DNA of 64,000 nucleotides from Parasalinivibrio latis (GTDB lineage: Bacteria; Pseudomonadota; Gammaproteobacteria; Enterobacterales; Vibrionaceae): NCBI RefSeq assembly GCF_036825535.1, contig NZ_CP098812.1, positions 3,534,001 through 3,598,000 of the forward strand, read 5' to 3'. The number at the start of each line of letters is the position of its first letter. Within the stretch, counting starts at the first letter, position 1. The position numbers and the translations under genes are program-made. Positions 37,902-46,931 of the stretch are shown in pieces. The notes beneath the pieces are model-generated. The model saw nothing but the letters and a program-made list of their open reading frames with translations, had not been told where the DNA came from and did no database searches.

Positions 37902-39685
37902 GCTGCTGTTGCCCAGGTTGATTTGCGTTTGTTGGTGTGGTTCAGCGGTTCGTTAATCAGCGCGTGTGAAATGGCCCAGAACACGTCGGCGTGTCCGGTG
38001 GTATTGCTGCGCTCTGCTTTAAAGGTCATCCGGTTGCCGCTTGAGGTGGTCACACGTTTAATTGCCATAAAGGCCATGCCGATATCTTTGTGGGAGGCGT
38101 CCCATTGCAGGCGGTCGGCCTCGATAACATCCACCATTTTCAGCACCAGGCGTTCTTTGTTCTCGTTGCTGTAGTGAATGGCATGGGCCTCGCGGGGGTG
38201 TTTGGCGCTGACCATATCCCACACCCCGGCACCAATGCCGGTGGTATCAATGCCGATATAGGTCACGTTGTAGCGCTCGAACACCTTGTCTATTTCGCCC
38301 GCCTGGTACTGGAAGTTCAGGCCGCGCCAGTAGTGTTTTTCCAGCACCCGGAATTTCTCCACCGCCACAATAGGCGGGGCCACCACAACCAGACAGGCGT
38401 TATCCCGTGAGCGGCTCGGGTCGTACCCCAGCCATACTTCCCGGTTGGCAAAGGGCCTGTCATCGTTGGTTTTGAAATCCTGCCAGCAGGAAATGTCCAC
38501 CATGGCCTTTTCGAGTTTGGAGAACTTGAATACAGAGTCGGCCCCGTCCACGAAGACGCACATAAACAGGTTGTTGAAGTCGTCCCCGCTGTATTCCTCG
38601 CGCAGTTCTTCAATATCAAACAGGTCACATCCGCCGGCGGCGGCATCCTCGATAGTGACGACATAGCGCCATTGCCTGTCCGGGCACAGCCGCCCACCCT
38701 GGCGATATTCTTCAAAGCGGGGGAATTCGACCGCTTCCCGGCTTTCTTTGCCTTTTTTCCAGCTATCCCCGGTCCAGAACGGGTATGCCTGGTGTGTTTT
38801 GGCTGAAGGGGTTGAAAAGTAGGTTTTCCGCCATTTCTTTTGCGCCCCCATAGCAGAGGCGAGTTTGTTCAGTTCATCAAATTTCGGGATCCAGAAATAC
38901 TCATCCACATAAACATGGCCGTGGAATCCCTGCGAAGTTTTACTGTTGGTAGAACAAAAGCGCAGTTCAGCGCCATTACTGAGTTTGATTGGGTTGCCTG
39001 TTAACTCTACGCCCAAGAATTCCTGAGCAAGCTTCACAATGTAGGTGCGAAAAATTTCAGCCTGTGAGCGAGAGGCCGAAAGGAATACTTGGTTATCACC
39101 GGTTAAAATCGCATCTTCCAGTGCCTCACCGGCAAAGTAGTACGTTGCACCAATCTGGCGGGATTTGAGGATGTTGCGGATGCGCTGGTGCAGGTTTTCC
39201 CGCATGGTGAGCTGGTACTGAAACAGGCTGGCGTGCCATTCGGCGAAATCGTCTTCGGTGATCTCGCTGACATCGTTCTTTTTCTTCCGGCCTTTCTTTT
39301 TACCTTCGCCGTCATTCCCGCCGTTACCGCCACGTTTACCCGATGGGGTGGCCGTTGCATTGCCTTTGCTTTCCGGGGCGACCTGCTGATGCCTGTCGGT
39401 CTGTGCCCGCTGCTTTTTCAACTTCACATGCTTTTCTATCAGCATGTCCAGTTCTTTTAGCTGACCGGGTGTTTTCTCGGGCTGATCGGCAAGCAGCACA
39501 ATGCGGCGGGCGATTGCGTCGTCCACTTCTTCTTCACGGAGCAAATCACGCCAGCCGTATTTATCCGCCCAGTGGTAAATGATGCGGGCATTCGGCATGT
39601 CGAGTTCTGCGCGGATTTCTTCCGGTGTGTACCGCCGGAGGTAGAGGCGTTTCGCTGCCTCTCTGAGTTCTGGTGAGTATGCCAT
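37898..39685 (-). CDS. Terminase large subunit gpP
   Basis: A 595-residue packaging motor. An N-terminal helix-turn-helix is MAYSPELREAAKRLYLRRYTPEEIRAEL. The ATPase domain has ILKSRQIGATYYFAGEAL as an adapted Walker A and DEYFWIPKFDEL in the Walker B region. The RNase H-like nuclease domain has VWLGYDPSRSRDNACLVVVAPP and IGIDTTGIGAGVWD. It cuts at cos and pumps DNA into the capsid. It is the first gene of the leftward late transcript, divergent from gpO. Confidence 0.94.
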   Translation of the reverse strand: MAYSPELREAAKRLYLRRYTPEEIRAELDMPNARIIYHWADKYGWRDLLREEEVDDAIARRIVLLADQPEKTPGQLKELDMLIEKHVKLKKQRAQTDRHQQVAPESKGNATATPSGKRGGNGGNDGEGKKKGRKKKNDVSEITEDDFAEWHASLFQYQLTMRENLHQRIRNILKSRQIGATYYFAGEALEDAILTGDNQVFLSASRSQAEIFRTYIVKLAQEFLGVELTGNPIKLSNGAELRFCSTNSKTSQGFHGHVYVDEYFWIPKFDELNKLASAMGAQKKWRKTYFSTPSAKTHQAYPFWTGDSWKKGKESREAVEFPRFEEYRQGGRLCPDRQWRYVVTIEDAAAGGCDLFDIEELREEYSGDDFNNLFMCVFVDGADSVFKFSKLEKAMVDISCWQDFKTNDDRPFANREVWLGYDPSRSRDNACLVVVAPPIVAVEKFRVLEKHYWRGLNFQYQAGEIDKVFERYNVTYIGIDTTGIGAGVWDMVSAKHPREAHAIHYSNENKERLVLKMVDVIEADRLQWDASHKDIGMAFMAIKRVTTSSGNRMTFKAERSNTTGHADVFWAISHALINEPLNHTNKRKSTWATAA

Positions 39686-39738
39686 GAGCGCAGTTTACGA
39701 ACTTTCAAACTGCATTTAGCGGCCTTTCGTTCGGATGA

Positions 39739-39763
39739 ATTCGGATATCGCCAATATCCGAAT
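39739..39763. promoter_or_regulatory. Inverted repeat in the gpP-gpO late promoter region
   Basis: ATTCGGATAT and ATATCCGAAT form a perfect 10-base inverted repeat with a 5-base spacer. An extra TTCGGAT lies at 39730-39736. The gap 39686-39863 must hold both divergent late promoters, so this is a candidate site for the Ogr/Delta-like activator. Confidence 0.5.
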
Positions 39764-39863
39764 TTTCAGGAACTTACCAGCATGAAGCCGCCGGGCTAAA
39801 TGCGTAATCTTTGCCGTGACCTGATATGTAAATGACGATTTCACCAATTCAGAAGCGGACGAA

Positions 39864-40760
39864 ATGAGCAAGCAAACCGGATGGATCATTGTGGCAACAG
39901 AAGGGGCAACCGTTGACGGTCGCACCATCACAGCTGCATGGATTAAGGACATGGCCGAGCAATACAGCCAGGAAGAATACACTGCGCTGATTTGGCCGGA
40001 ACATAGCCGCCACAATTGGTCTGCGTTTGAAGGCAAAAACTGGGGCACGGTGGATGCACTGAAAGCGGCAAAAAAAGGCGGCTCACTTCGCCTGTTTGCG
40101 AAGATTACCGCAAACCAATACCTGCTGGATGCCAACAAAGACGGGCAAAAACTGTTTACCAGTATTGAACCAAACCCGGATTACCGTAGTTCTGGCCGCT
40201 GCTACCTGATGGGGCTTGCGGTGACCGATTCCCCAGCCAGCACTGGCACCACCCGTCTGAAATTCTCTATGGGTGACACGCAATGTGACCGTGAATACAG
40301 CCAGCTTGAACCCTTTGTTTTTGTGGAGTTCAGCCAGGGTAAGCCGGAAGGCTCCCGCTTCGAACGCTTCTTCCACATGATGGAATCTTTCTTTACCGGC
40401 GACCCCGCGCCGCAAACCCAAACCCAAACTGAGGACACCGATGTGACCGAAGAACAACTGAAAGCGGCCCTTGCTGGTGCGCTGGAACCGTTCGCCACAC
40501 GTCTGGATACCATCGAGCAGAAATTCAGCGCATTGCCTAGCGGCAGCGAAGAAGAAACGCCCGAAGGTGGAGACGTAACCGCACCAAACACCGCGCCATC
40601 ATTGGAGCAGTTCAGCTCTGTGGTAGCGGACGCGATCAAGCCTCTGTCTGAAAAGCTGAATGGCTTGGAAGCCAAGTTCAATGAACTGACTCAGGAAGCA
40701 GACGGCCAACGCCCACTCGGCGAAGGTGCGGGCAACACTGACAACGTGGAGGCGTTTTAA
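39864..40760 (+). CDS. Capsid scaffolding protein / protease gpO
   Basis: A 298-residue protein of the P2 gpO family: an N-terminal self-cleaving serine protease and a C-terminal scaffold. ALIWPEHSRHNWSAF contains the likely catalytic histidine, MGLAVTDSPASTGTTRLKF the likely catalytic serine, and SLEQFSSVVADAIKPLSEKLNGLEAKFNEL the coiled-coil scaffold end. It shapes the procapsid and trims gpN, gpL and itself. The capsid gene starts immediately after its stop. Confidence 0.92.
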   Translation: MSKQTGWIIVATEGATVDGRTITAAWIKDMAEQYSQEEYTALIWPEHSRHNWSAFEGKNWGTVDALKAAKKGGSLRLFAKITANQYLLDANKDGQKLFTSIEPNPDYRSSGRCYLMGLAVTDSPASTGTTRLKFSMGDTQCDREYSQLEPFVFVEFSQGKPEGSRFERFFHMMESFFTGDPAPQTQTQTEDTDVTEEQLKAALAGALEPFATRLDTIEQKFSALPSGSEEETPEGGDVTAPNTAPSLEQFSSVVADAIKPLSEKLNGLEAKFNELTQEADGQRPLGEGAGNTDNVEAF

Positions 40761-41771
40761 ATGCTGAATGCTACTTCTACGCAGTATCTCGACAAGTATT
40801 GCTCAAATCTGATTGCCGCAACCGGCATTTCAGACCCGTCCAAGCAGTTCAACATTGCAGCGCCCATTGAAACAAAACTGCGTGAAGCCATTCTTCACTC
40901 TGTTGCGTTCCTTGGCATGATCTCGGTTATCCCTGTTGACCAGATTAAAGGCCAGGTAGTGGATGTGGGCGGCGGTGCGCTTTTCACTGGCCGCAAGAAA
41001 GGTGGCCGGTTCGTTAAGGAAATCGGTGTTGATGGAAATACCTACGAGCTGACGGAAACGGATTCCTGCGCCGCTATTCCTTGGTCCATGCTTACCCAGT
41101 GGGCAAATGCGGGTAACGCCAATCAGTTCATGAAGTTGATGAACGCAGCAATTACCAAGCATTTTGGTCTGGATATTCTGCGCGTTGGTTTCCACGGTAC
41201 TTCAGCAGCTGAAACTACGAACCCAACGACAAACCCAAATGGCGAAGACGTCAACAAAGGTTGGCTGACTATCGCTAAAGAAAAAGCCGCTGGCCAAGTG
41301 ATGCCTTCCGCTGTGCTTGACCCTACTGGTGCAACAGCAGATTCCCACAAAAACCTTGATGCCCTGGTCAATGACATGCGCAACTCGGTAATTGCTGACG
41401 AGCATGTTGAAGATCATGACTTGGTGGTTCTGGTAGGCCGAGGTTTGGTCGCCAGTGAGCAATCCCGCCTGATGGCCGAAGCAAACACCCCTACTGAACA
41501 TGCCGCCGCGCAGAAGCTGGCGAAATCTATCGGTGGTATGGATGCCTACATCCCGCCTTTCTTCAAGTCGAACCAAATCTGGATTACCTCGCTAAGCAAC
41601 CTGCAAGTATTGCAGCAAAAGGGCACCCAGTGGCGCAAGGCTCGCAACGAAGAAGACCGCAAGCGTTTTGAAAATTCCTGGTTGCGCATGGAAGGTTTCG
41701 CCATCGGCAACTTCAAGAAGTTTGCCGCTGTTGAAGCCGTGACCATCGCAGAACCTGCGCCGGTCGCGTAA
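40761..41771 (+). CDS. Major capsid protein gpN
   Basis: A 336-residue HK97-fold capsid protein of the P2 type. It has FNIAAPIETKLREAILHSVAFLGMISVIPVDQIKGQVVDVG, FHGTSAAETTNPTTNPNGEDVNKGWL, and ITSLSNLQVLQQKGTQWRKARNEEDRKRFENSW near the end. It forms the T=7 head after cleavage by gpO. Its start directly follows the gpO stop, typical of coordinated scaffold and capsid synthesis. Confidence 0.95.
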   Translation: MLNATSTQYLDKYCSNLIAATGISDPSKQFNIAAPIETKLREAILHSVAFLGMISVIPVDQIKGQVVDVGGGALFTGRKKGGRFVKEIGVDGNTYELTETDSCAAIPWSMLTQWANAGNANQFMKLMNAAITKHFGLDILRVGFHGTSAAETTNPTTNPNGEDVNKGWLTIAKEKAAGQVMPSAVLDPTGATADSHKNLDALVNDMRNSVIADEHVEDHDLVVLVGRGLVASEQSRLMAEANTPTEHAAAQKLAKSIGGMDAYIPPFFKSNQIWITSLSNLQVLQQKGTQWRKARNEEDRKRFENSWLRMEGFAIGNFKKFAAVEAVTIAEPAPVA

Positions 41772-41786
41772 GTCTCAGGGGTTTTC

Positions 41787-42509
41787 ATGACCAGTCCATT
41801 CCAGAAAAAAAAGGCGGCAATACTGGCTGAACTGGCCCAGCAGGCAGGGGAAACCCTGCCCGCACGAGCCACCGCTTCACCGGATAGTCTGCACATCCGT
41901 TTGATTGAGTTCGACAACGACAAGAAAGCCCTGAAAGGCTTTAACGCGATTGCCGACCGTGTCGCTCACAAGCGTGATGTGCTGATCCCGAAATACCGCC
42001 CGGTGGCAGAAGCCTATCTGGAAGCAGGCGAAAGCTACGAAAACCCCATTTTCTCTGCCTTGTTGGTGTGGCTGTTTGATGTTGGCGAAATGGATACCGG
42101 CATTGACTGGTGCCTGAAAGCCATTGAACGACAACTGCCGACACCGGGCTTTCTCAAGCGTGACTGGCCGACGTTTCTTGCTGACACCGTGTTCGACTGG
42201 GCGGAAGTCCAGGCAGAACGAGGGCAAAGCGTTGAGCCGTATTTCAGCCAGGTGTTTGAGAAAGTCCTGAATGAATGGCGACTGCACGAAAAAGTCAGCG
42301 CCAAGTGGTTCAAATTTGCCGGGTATATGTTGCTCCGCGATGAGAACGGCAAGCCACGCGCCACCGCCGTGGGCGATCTGGATACGCTCGAAAAAGCCTA
42401 TGCCTTGCTGGCTCGGGCTAACGAGCTGCACGGCAAAATTGGTGTTGGCACTGTGATGAACAAAGTTCAGTCACGCATCAATGCCCTGAGAGACGGAAAG
42501 AATTTGTAA
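41787..42509 (+). CDS. Terminase small subunit gpM
   Basis: A 240-residue P2 gpM-type protein. Characteristic parts are LHIRLIEFDNDKKALKGFNAIADRVAHKRDVLIPKYRPVAEAYLEAGE and FSALLVWLFDVGEMDTGIDWCLKAIERQL. It recognises the packaging site and pairs with gpP. The 107 bases after it (42510-42616), before gpL, hold no gene I can support. Confidence 0.92.
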   Translation: MTSPFQKKKAAILAELAQQAGETLPARATASPDSLHIRLIEFDNDKKALKGFNAIADRVAHKRDVLIPKYRPVAEAYLEAGESYENPIFSALLVWLFDVGEMDTGIDWCLKAIERQLPTPGFLKRDWPTFLADTVFDWAEVQAERGQSVEPYFSQVFEKVLNEWRLHEKVSAKWFKFAGYMLLRDENGKPRATAVGDLDTLEKAYALLARANELHGKIGVGTVMNKVQSRINALRDGKNL

Positions 42510-42616
42510 GGCTCCTAACCCCCCGCGTGCTTCGGCTGGCGAGCCGGGCTGCCGTAAGGCTAACCCAAAGGCTATGACCCAGTGGGCAGAAGCACACCGA
42601 ATAAGGAACAAACAGC

Positions 42617-43024
42617 ATGAGCTTTGGCGGACGCACTAACACAGAACAAAACACGGAGATTTCAGGCAACGGATGGCCTTCGTTGTCTACGGCGGAATTC
42701 CGCAAGATGCGCCGCATTCCGTTTGTGTTTGATGAGTCCAGCATTGCTACGGCGGTAGAGATTGCGGCTGATGCTGTGCAAAAGCAGTTGGACGGCGTAG
42801 ACGGCACTGGGCTGGCCGGAGCAAAACTGGCGCTTTACAAACGTGCTGTTTATGCCCGCGCCCATGCAGATTTGTTGCCGGAGTTCGCCACGCAGGACAG
42901 GCGGGATGCTGCCGAAAACGCGGCAGAAGACTCACCGGAACAGGATGAGCGCTTCCGTTCCCAGAGCCTGCGCGACATTGCCCAGATTCGGGGTAAGAGC
43001 CCCAACGGTGTGGAGCTGATTTGA
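42617..43024 (+). CDS. Head completion protein gpL
   Basis: A 135-residue protein of the P2 gpL head-completion family: FGGRTNTEQNTEISGNGWPSLSTAEFRKMRRIPFVFDESSIATAVEIAADAVQKQL, and near the end RFRSQSLRDIAQIRGKSPNGVELI. It joins the DNA-filled head to the neck. The stop overlaps the next start (TGATG). Confidence 0.88.
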   Translation: MSFGGRTNTEQNTEISGNGWPSLSTAEFRKMRRIPFVFDESSIATAVEIAADAVQKQLDGVDGTGLAGAKLALYKRAVYARAHADLLPEFATQDRRDAAENAAEDSPEQDERFRSQSLRDIAQIRGKSPNGVELI

Positions 43025-43518
43025 TGGCTGAACCCTACACCAAAACAAAGCTGGAACACCTGACCGAATACATGGTCGCGCACCTGAACTGCAATGTGCT
43101 GGATAACGCAATCGACGCCTGGCAGGAGAGCGCCACCATTGAAGCCAACGGCGAAGACCGGGGCAACGGGGGTTGCATCATCTGTAACTGGCGATACCGG
43201 GCGGTGATCTCAATTGAAGAATTCCCGCACCACCAGTTAGACCCTCGAAACCTGTTGGCGTTGGTGTCCTGCTGGCTGACGGACTACGACGGGGAACGGA
43301 ACGAGTTAGACCTGGAAGACCCGGAATTGTCCGTTGATGTACTGGACCACCAAACCGCTGACGTAAGCATTGAGCTGGATATGGTCGAGCCGGTGGAAAT
43401 GATCCCAGACCCTGCCGGGATGATTACTTGGCGAGGTGAAAAGTACCGGGTGCAGGCTGTGCCGATTTACACCGCCGAAGAAGCGGAAATTGTGAATGAA
43501 TCCGACAGTTCAGATTAA
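43024..43518 (+). CDS. Tail completion protein gpR-like
   Basis: A 164-residue protein of the P2 gpR type: LEHLTEYMVAHLNCNVLDNAIDAWQESATIE, then CNWRYRAVISIEEFPHHQLDPRNLLALVSCWLTDYDGERNELDLEDPE. It is part of the head-tail connector. I used ATG 43024; a TTG at 43021 is in frame but not needed. It overlaps gpS by 23 bases. Confidence 0.85.
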   Translation: MAEPYTKTKLEHLTEYMVAHLNCNVLDNAIDAWQESATIEANGEDRGNGGCIICNWRYRAVISIEEFPHHQLDPRNLLALVSCWLTDYDGERNELDLEDPELSVDVLDHQTADVSIELDMVEPVEMIPDPAGMITWRGEKYRVQAVPIYTAEEAEIVNESDSSD

Positions 43519-44161
43519 TCAGCAAGATGCGCTGAACCTGAAACAAAAGCTGGCAATGCTGGCACTGCCGCCCCGCAAGCGTACTTGGATTCTTAAAACG
43601 CTGGGCCGCTGGGAGCGCGGGCAAGTCAGAAAGCGCATAGCCCAGCAAAAGGATATTCATGGGCGGGCACTTGAGCCTCGCAAGCGAAAGCGAAAAGGCA
43701 AAGGGAAGATGTTCCGCCGGATGGCTAAAGGCTTAGAGCCTTATGTCAAAAACGGTGCAAAGGAGCTCGACCTTACCTGGAAGAACAAGCTGACAGCGAA
43801 AACCGCTTCCCGTCACCACCTGGGCCAAGCCCAGAAGATGACCGCCAGGCAAATGGAAAAGCGCTGGGGAAAACCGGATTACAGCGCCCCGCCACCCAAA
43901 GGCATGGCGCGAAAGCTCCGGGAAGTGGGTTACACCATCCCGAACAAACGGGGTAACGGCAGGAAGAAACCCAGCCTGAAATGGATTATGGGCAACATGA
44001 CCCAGGGGCAGGCCGGAGCAATTATCCGGGAACTGAGTGGAAAGCCGGATGTGACCAAGTGGGACATTCCGCTGGCAGAGCGCCAGATTCTTGGCAGCAA
44101 GCAGCAAAACGTTAACCGCCAGCTTTTGAAGATTTTCGAGCAGGCACAGAAAAGGAAATAG
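43496..44161 (+). CDS. Tail completion / virion morphogenesis protein gpS-like
   Basis: A 221-residue, very basic protein resembling the P2 gpS phage virion morphogenesis family: LPPRKRTWILKTLGRWERGQVRKRIAQQKDIHGRALEPRKRKRKGKGKMFRR. It helps finish the tail for joining to the head. It is longer than P2 gpS, with an extra central basic segment. It overlaps gpR and abuts the sheath gene. Confidence 0.85.
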   Translation: MNPTVQINQQDALNLKQKLAMLALPPRKRTWILKTLGRWERGQVRKRIAQQKDIHGRALEPRKRKRKGKGKMFRRMAKGLEPYVKNGAKELDLTWKNKLTAKTASRHHLGQAQKMTARQMEKRWGKPDYSAPPPKGMARKLREVGYTIPNKRGNGRKKPSLKWIMGNMTQGQAGAIIRELSGKPDVTKWDIPLAERQILGSKQQNVNRQLLKIFEQAQKRK

Positions 44162-44163
44162 TG

Positions 44164-45285
44164 ATGGCAACGGGTAAGGTTGAAGTCAACAACTTGAACT
44201 TGGGGCAAGGCGGCATCCCTGAAATTGAACGCCACCTGCTCTTTATCGGCACCACCAGTAAAACCGAGCTGCAGGGCAAAGTAACCCGCATTTCTGCCAT
44301 GAGCAATTTGGATGATGTGGTAGCAGATGACGCACTGGGCCTTAACGTGAAGGCCGCCCAGCTTAACGGCAAGCAGAACTGGACAGCCGCTATGTATGGC
44401 CTGACCGCTCCGGAAGTTTGGGACGTTGCAGTAGCAGAAGCCAACAAAACGGATTCATTTGAAGGCGTTGTGGTTGTGGATGAAACCACAGACAAGGCCG
44501 CCTTTGGTGATATGCAGGCCAAAGCCACCGAGCTTGTGAGCAAGTTGGGCCGCTGGGTGTTTTTCCTTGCCGCAGTACCGGGCATTGATTCATCTGCGCA
44601 GACCTGGGCGGATTATGAAACGGCCATGCTCACGCTGGTAAAAGACGTCGCCGCCAACATGGTGGTGCCGGTGCCTCAGCTTCACGGCACTAACATCGGT
44701 GTGCTGGCCGGGCGACTGTGTGACCGCAGCGTCACCATTGCGGACACCCCCATGCGTGTCGCAACCGGCAATGTGCTCGGCTTGGGTGATACCCCGGTAG
44801 ACAGCGCAGGCAAAGAGCTGGAAATGTCCACTATTGGTACGCTTGCCGAGGCCCGCTATTCGGTGCCGCAATGGTATGCCGATTATGAGGGCATCTATTG
44901 GTCTGATGCCATGACACTGGAAGCCAAAGGCGGCGATTACCAGTTTCTGGAATACGTGCGCCCGGTTCACTACCTGAACCGCCGTGTGCGCATCAAAGCC
45001 ATTCGCCGTATCGGTGACAAAATCCTGAACTCGACCCCGGTTTCTATCGAACAGAACAAGCTGTATTTCTCTGCCGATATGCGCCAGGCGGCGAAGACAA
45101 CCGAAATCGGCGGTATCACTTTCCCCGGCATCATCATGCCGCCACGCGACGGTGATGTGACCATTCAATGGATGACCAAAACCAAGGTGGTGATCGGGCT
45201 GATGGTTCGCCCGCACAACTGCCCGAAACACATTGTGGTCAATATCGCCCTTGACCTCTCCAACCCTGCCGACGCGGAGGCGTAA
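44164..45285 (+). CDS. Contractile tail sheath protein (DUF2586-like)
   Basis: A 373-residue protein of the DUF2586 type found in K139/HP1-like phages: GQGGIPEIERHLLFIGTTSKTELQGKVTRIS, then LNRRVRIKAIRRIGDKILNSTPVSIEQNKLYFSADMRQA. It takes the place of the P2 sheath gpFI and should form the contractile sheath. I used ATG 44164 because GTG 44161 overlaps the gpS stop. The tube gene follows after 3 bases. Confidence 0.85.
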   Translation: MATGKVEVNNLNLGQGGIPEIERHLLFIGTTSKTELQGKVTRISAMSNLDDVVADDALGLNVKAAQLNGKQNWTAAMYGLTAPEVWDVAVAEANKTDSFEGVVVVDETTDKAAFGDMQAKATELVSKLGRWVFFLAAVPGIDSSAQTWADYETAMLTLVKDVAANMVVPVPQLHGTNIGVLAGRLCDRSVTIADTPMRVATGNVLGLGDTPVDSAGKELEMSTIGTLAEARYSVPQWYADYEGIYWSDAMTLEAKGGDYQFLEYVRPVHYLNRRVRIKAIRRIGDKILNSTPVSIEQNKLYFSADMRQAAKTTEIGGITFPGIIMPPRDGDVTIQWMTKTKVVIGLMVRPHNCPKHIVVNIALDLSNPADAEA

Positions 45286-45288
45286 TCA

Positions 45289-45747
45289 ATGAGTATGCGT
45301 ATTTCTGGCAAGAACATGCGATTCAACCTGGGGGATATCAAACTTACGGCCCAGAAGTTCACCCTCAGTATCACTGACAACAGCGCCGTGAACAAAACCA
45401 ACGGTGTGCCTGATGGCCGTGTAGACGGTGATGTGGAAGCCTCAGGCGAAATGGAACTGACCACCTCCAATTTCAACTTGCTGATGAAGGCCGCCGGAAG
45501 GGCCGGGGCATTCCGCGCCCTGCCTGCTTTTGATGCGATGGGATTCGGCAAGATCGACAAAGACGAGCTGAAAGTGGAGATGTTCGGTGTGGCGCTCAAG
45601 ATTTCTGATCTGCTGGACGTAGACAGCAATGGCGGCAGCGCCCTTGTCCACAAAATCCCGTTTGACATTACCAGCCCGGATTTCATCCACATCAACGGTG
45701 TGCCGTACCTGCGTGAGGACGAAACCGAAGACCTGGTAAGCAACTAA
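45289..45747 (+). CDS. Tail tube protein (DUF2597-like)
   Basis: A 152-residue protein: MRISGKNMRFNLGDIKLTAQKFTLSITDNSAVNKTNGVPDGRVDGDVEASGEMEL and a C-terminal half with FGVALKISDLLDVDSNGGSALVHKIPFDITSPDFIHINGVPYL. This matches the DUF2597 tube protein of K139/HP1-like phages, which replaces P2 gpFII. It directly follows the sheath gene, the usual sheath-tube order. Confidence 0.85.
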   Translation: MSMRISGKNMRFNLGDIKLTAQKFTLSITDNSAVNKTNGVPDGRVDGDVEASGEMELTTSNFNLLMKAAGRAGAFRALPAFDAMGFGKIDKDELKVEMFGVALKISDLLDVDSNGGSALVHKIPFDITSPDFIHINGVPYLREDETEDLVSN

Positions 45748-45757
45748 GGACGGACGG

Positions 45758-45982
45758 ATGCCTGATGTGTTCGACCATGCCAGCGGTATCGAAGCCAAAT
45801 TCCAGCAAATGGCGCTGGACCGGCAATTGGCAACCTCGGCCCGGTCGAACACCGGGTACCGGGACAGCGCGAAAGAATGCGTTGAATGCGGCGACCCGAT
45901 ACCAGAAAAACGCCGCCAATCTATTCCGGGATGCATCTATTGCACCCACTGTCAGGAACTCGCAGATAAGGGGTTGTTGTGA
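45758..45982 (+). CDS. TraR/DksA-type zinc-finger protein
   Basis: A 74-residue protein with a C-terminal four-cysteine finger, CVECGDPIPEKRRQSIPGCIYCTHC. This is the TraR/DksA signature as found in many P2-like and Mu-like phages within the tail/lysis region. Such proteins can bind RNA polymerase through the secondary channel and mimic DksA with ppGpp. Whether this one does is unknown. Its stop overlaps the next start (GTGA). Confidence 0.85.
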   Translation: MPDVFDHASGIEAKFQQMALDRQLATSARSNTGYRDSAKECVECGDPIPEKRRQSIPGCIYCTHCQELADKGLL

Positions 45983-46401
45983 AGCATTTCAAGCTTAAAC
46001 GCCGTTATTTCCCTCATGGCACATACGGCACACTGCACCGCGAAGACGGCAGCAAGGTTTGCTGCATCACAGAACGGGCATGGGAAAACAATGCGCCGGG
46101 TAAATCTTGTGTACCGGAAGGCACCTATACCCTGTACCCGCACCAGTCGCCAAAGTTTGGCAAGTGCTATGCGCTGGAAGCCAAGGCGCTGGGTGTGACC
46201 CGCCAAGGCCCAAGCCTGCGCACTCACATTCTGATCCATAAAGCCAACAAGCCAAGTGACCTGCAAGGCTGCCTGGCACCGGGTGTGGACTTCGGTTTTG
46301 TGGGCAATGAGTGGGCGGTTATCAATTCCAAAGCTGCGTTTGATGCCCTTATGCGAGAGCTGGGCGGCGAACCGGCAACCCTGACCATCGAGAAGGATTA
46401 A
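45979..46401 (+). CDS. DUF5675-like protein in the lysis position
   Basis: A 140-residue protein resembling DUF5675: FKLKRRYFPHGTYGTLHREDGSKVCCITERAWENN, CVPEGTYTLYPHQSPKFGKCYALEA, then ILIHKANKPSDLQGCLAPG. The conserved His and Cys (IHKAN and GC) recall the HxxN...GC core of L,D-transpeptidase-like folds. It starts with GTG overlapping the zinc-finger gene and sits directly before a holin-like gene. No ordinary endolysin is seen elsewhere in the prophage, so a peptidoglycan role is plausible but unproven. Confidence 0.65.
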   Translation: MKHFKLKRRYFPHGTYGTLHREDGSKVCCITERAWENNAPGKSCVPEGTYTLYPHQSPKFGKCYALEAKALGVTRQGPSLRTHILIHKANKPSDLQGCLAPGVDFGFVGNEWAVINSKAAFDALMRELGGEPATLTIEKD

Positions 46402-46406
46402 GCACC

Positions 46407-46931
46407 ATGTGGGAGAAGGTTAAAGGATTAATCGGAAGCGCTGCGCCGCTGATTGGCACCGTCATCGGTGGGCCAGCAGGGGCCGCCGTTGGCGGGTTGG
46501 TGGCTTCGGCGCTTGGCGTAGACAACTCGCCCAGTGCGATTGAAGCGGAGCTGCGTACCAACCCGGATGCCCTGCTGAAACTCAAGCAACTGGAATTGTC
46601 CCATACCGTGGAGCTGCGCCGGTTATCGCTTGAAGAAGCGTCACTGAACCTGAAACAGCATGAAGCCGAACTGGCTGACACCCAACATGCCAGGGCGCAC
46701 CACAAAGACCACTGGATGCCCTCGGCCCTTGTGGCGGCACTCTGCCTGATGGTCACCGGAATGTTTACCTGCCTGATGTTTGTTGAAGGCATCCCGGAGC
46801 GTTTCGACCAGGTGATCATGATTATCGTGGGTGCAGTGCTGACGGCCTTTTCTACCGGTGTTGCCTATTGGCTGGGTTCCAGCAAGGGCAGCGCGGATAA
46901 AGACAAGAAACTACAGCCGCAAGGGGGCTAA
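46407..46931 (+). CDS. Holin-like membrane protein (3TM type)
   Basis: A 174-residue protein with a glycine-rich hydrophobic N-terminus (APLIGTVIGGPAGAAVGGLVASALG), a charged coiled-coil centre, and two C-terminal membrane helices (LVAALCLMVTGMFTCLMFV and VIMIIVGAVLTAFSTGVAYWLG). This matches the three-segment holin-like family also found in gene-transfer agents. It would permeabilise the inner membrane at lysis. It is cotranscribed with the DUF5675-like gene. Confidence 0.78.
   Translation: MWEKVKGLIGSAAPLIGTVIGGPAGAAVGGLVASALGVDNSPSAIEAELRTNPDALLKLKQLELSHTVELRRLSLEEASLNLKQHEAELADTQHARAHHKDHWMPSALVAALCLMVTGMFTCLMFVEGIPERFDQVIMIIVGAVLTAFSTGVAYWLGSSKGSADKDKKLQPQGG

Noticed and set aside
42510..42616. 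Possible small gene between gpM and gpL.
   Set aside because: No open frame with a ribosome site fits the gap; it is left as non-coding.
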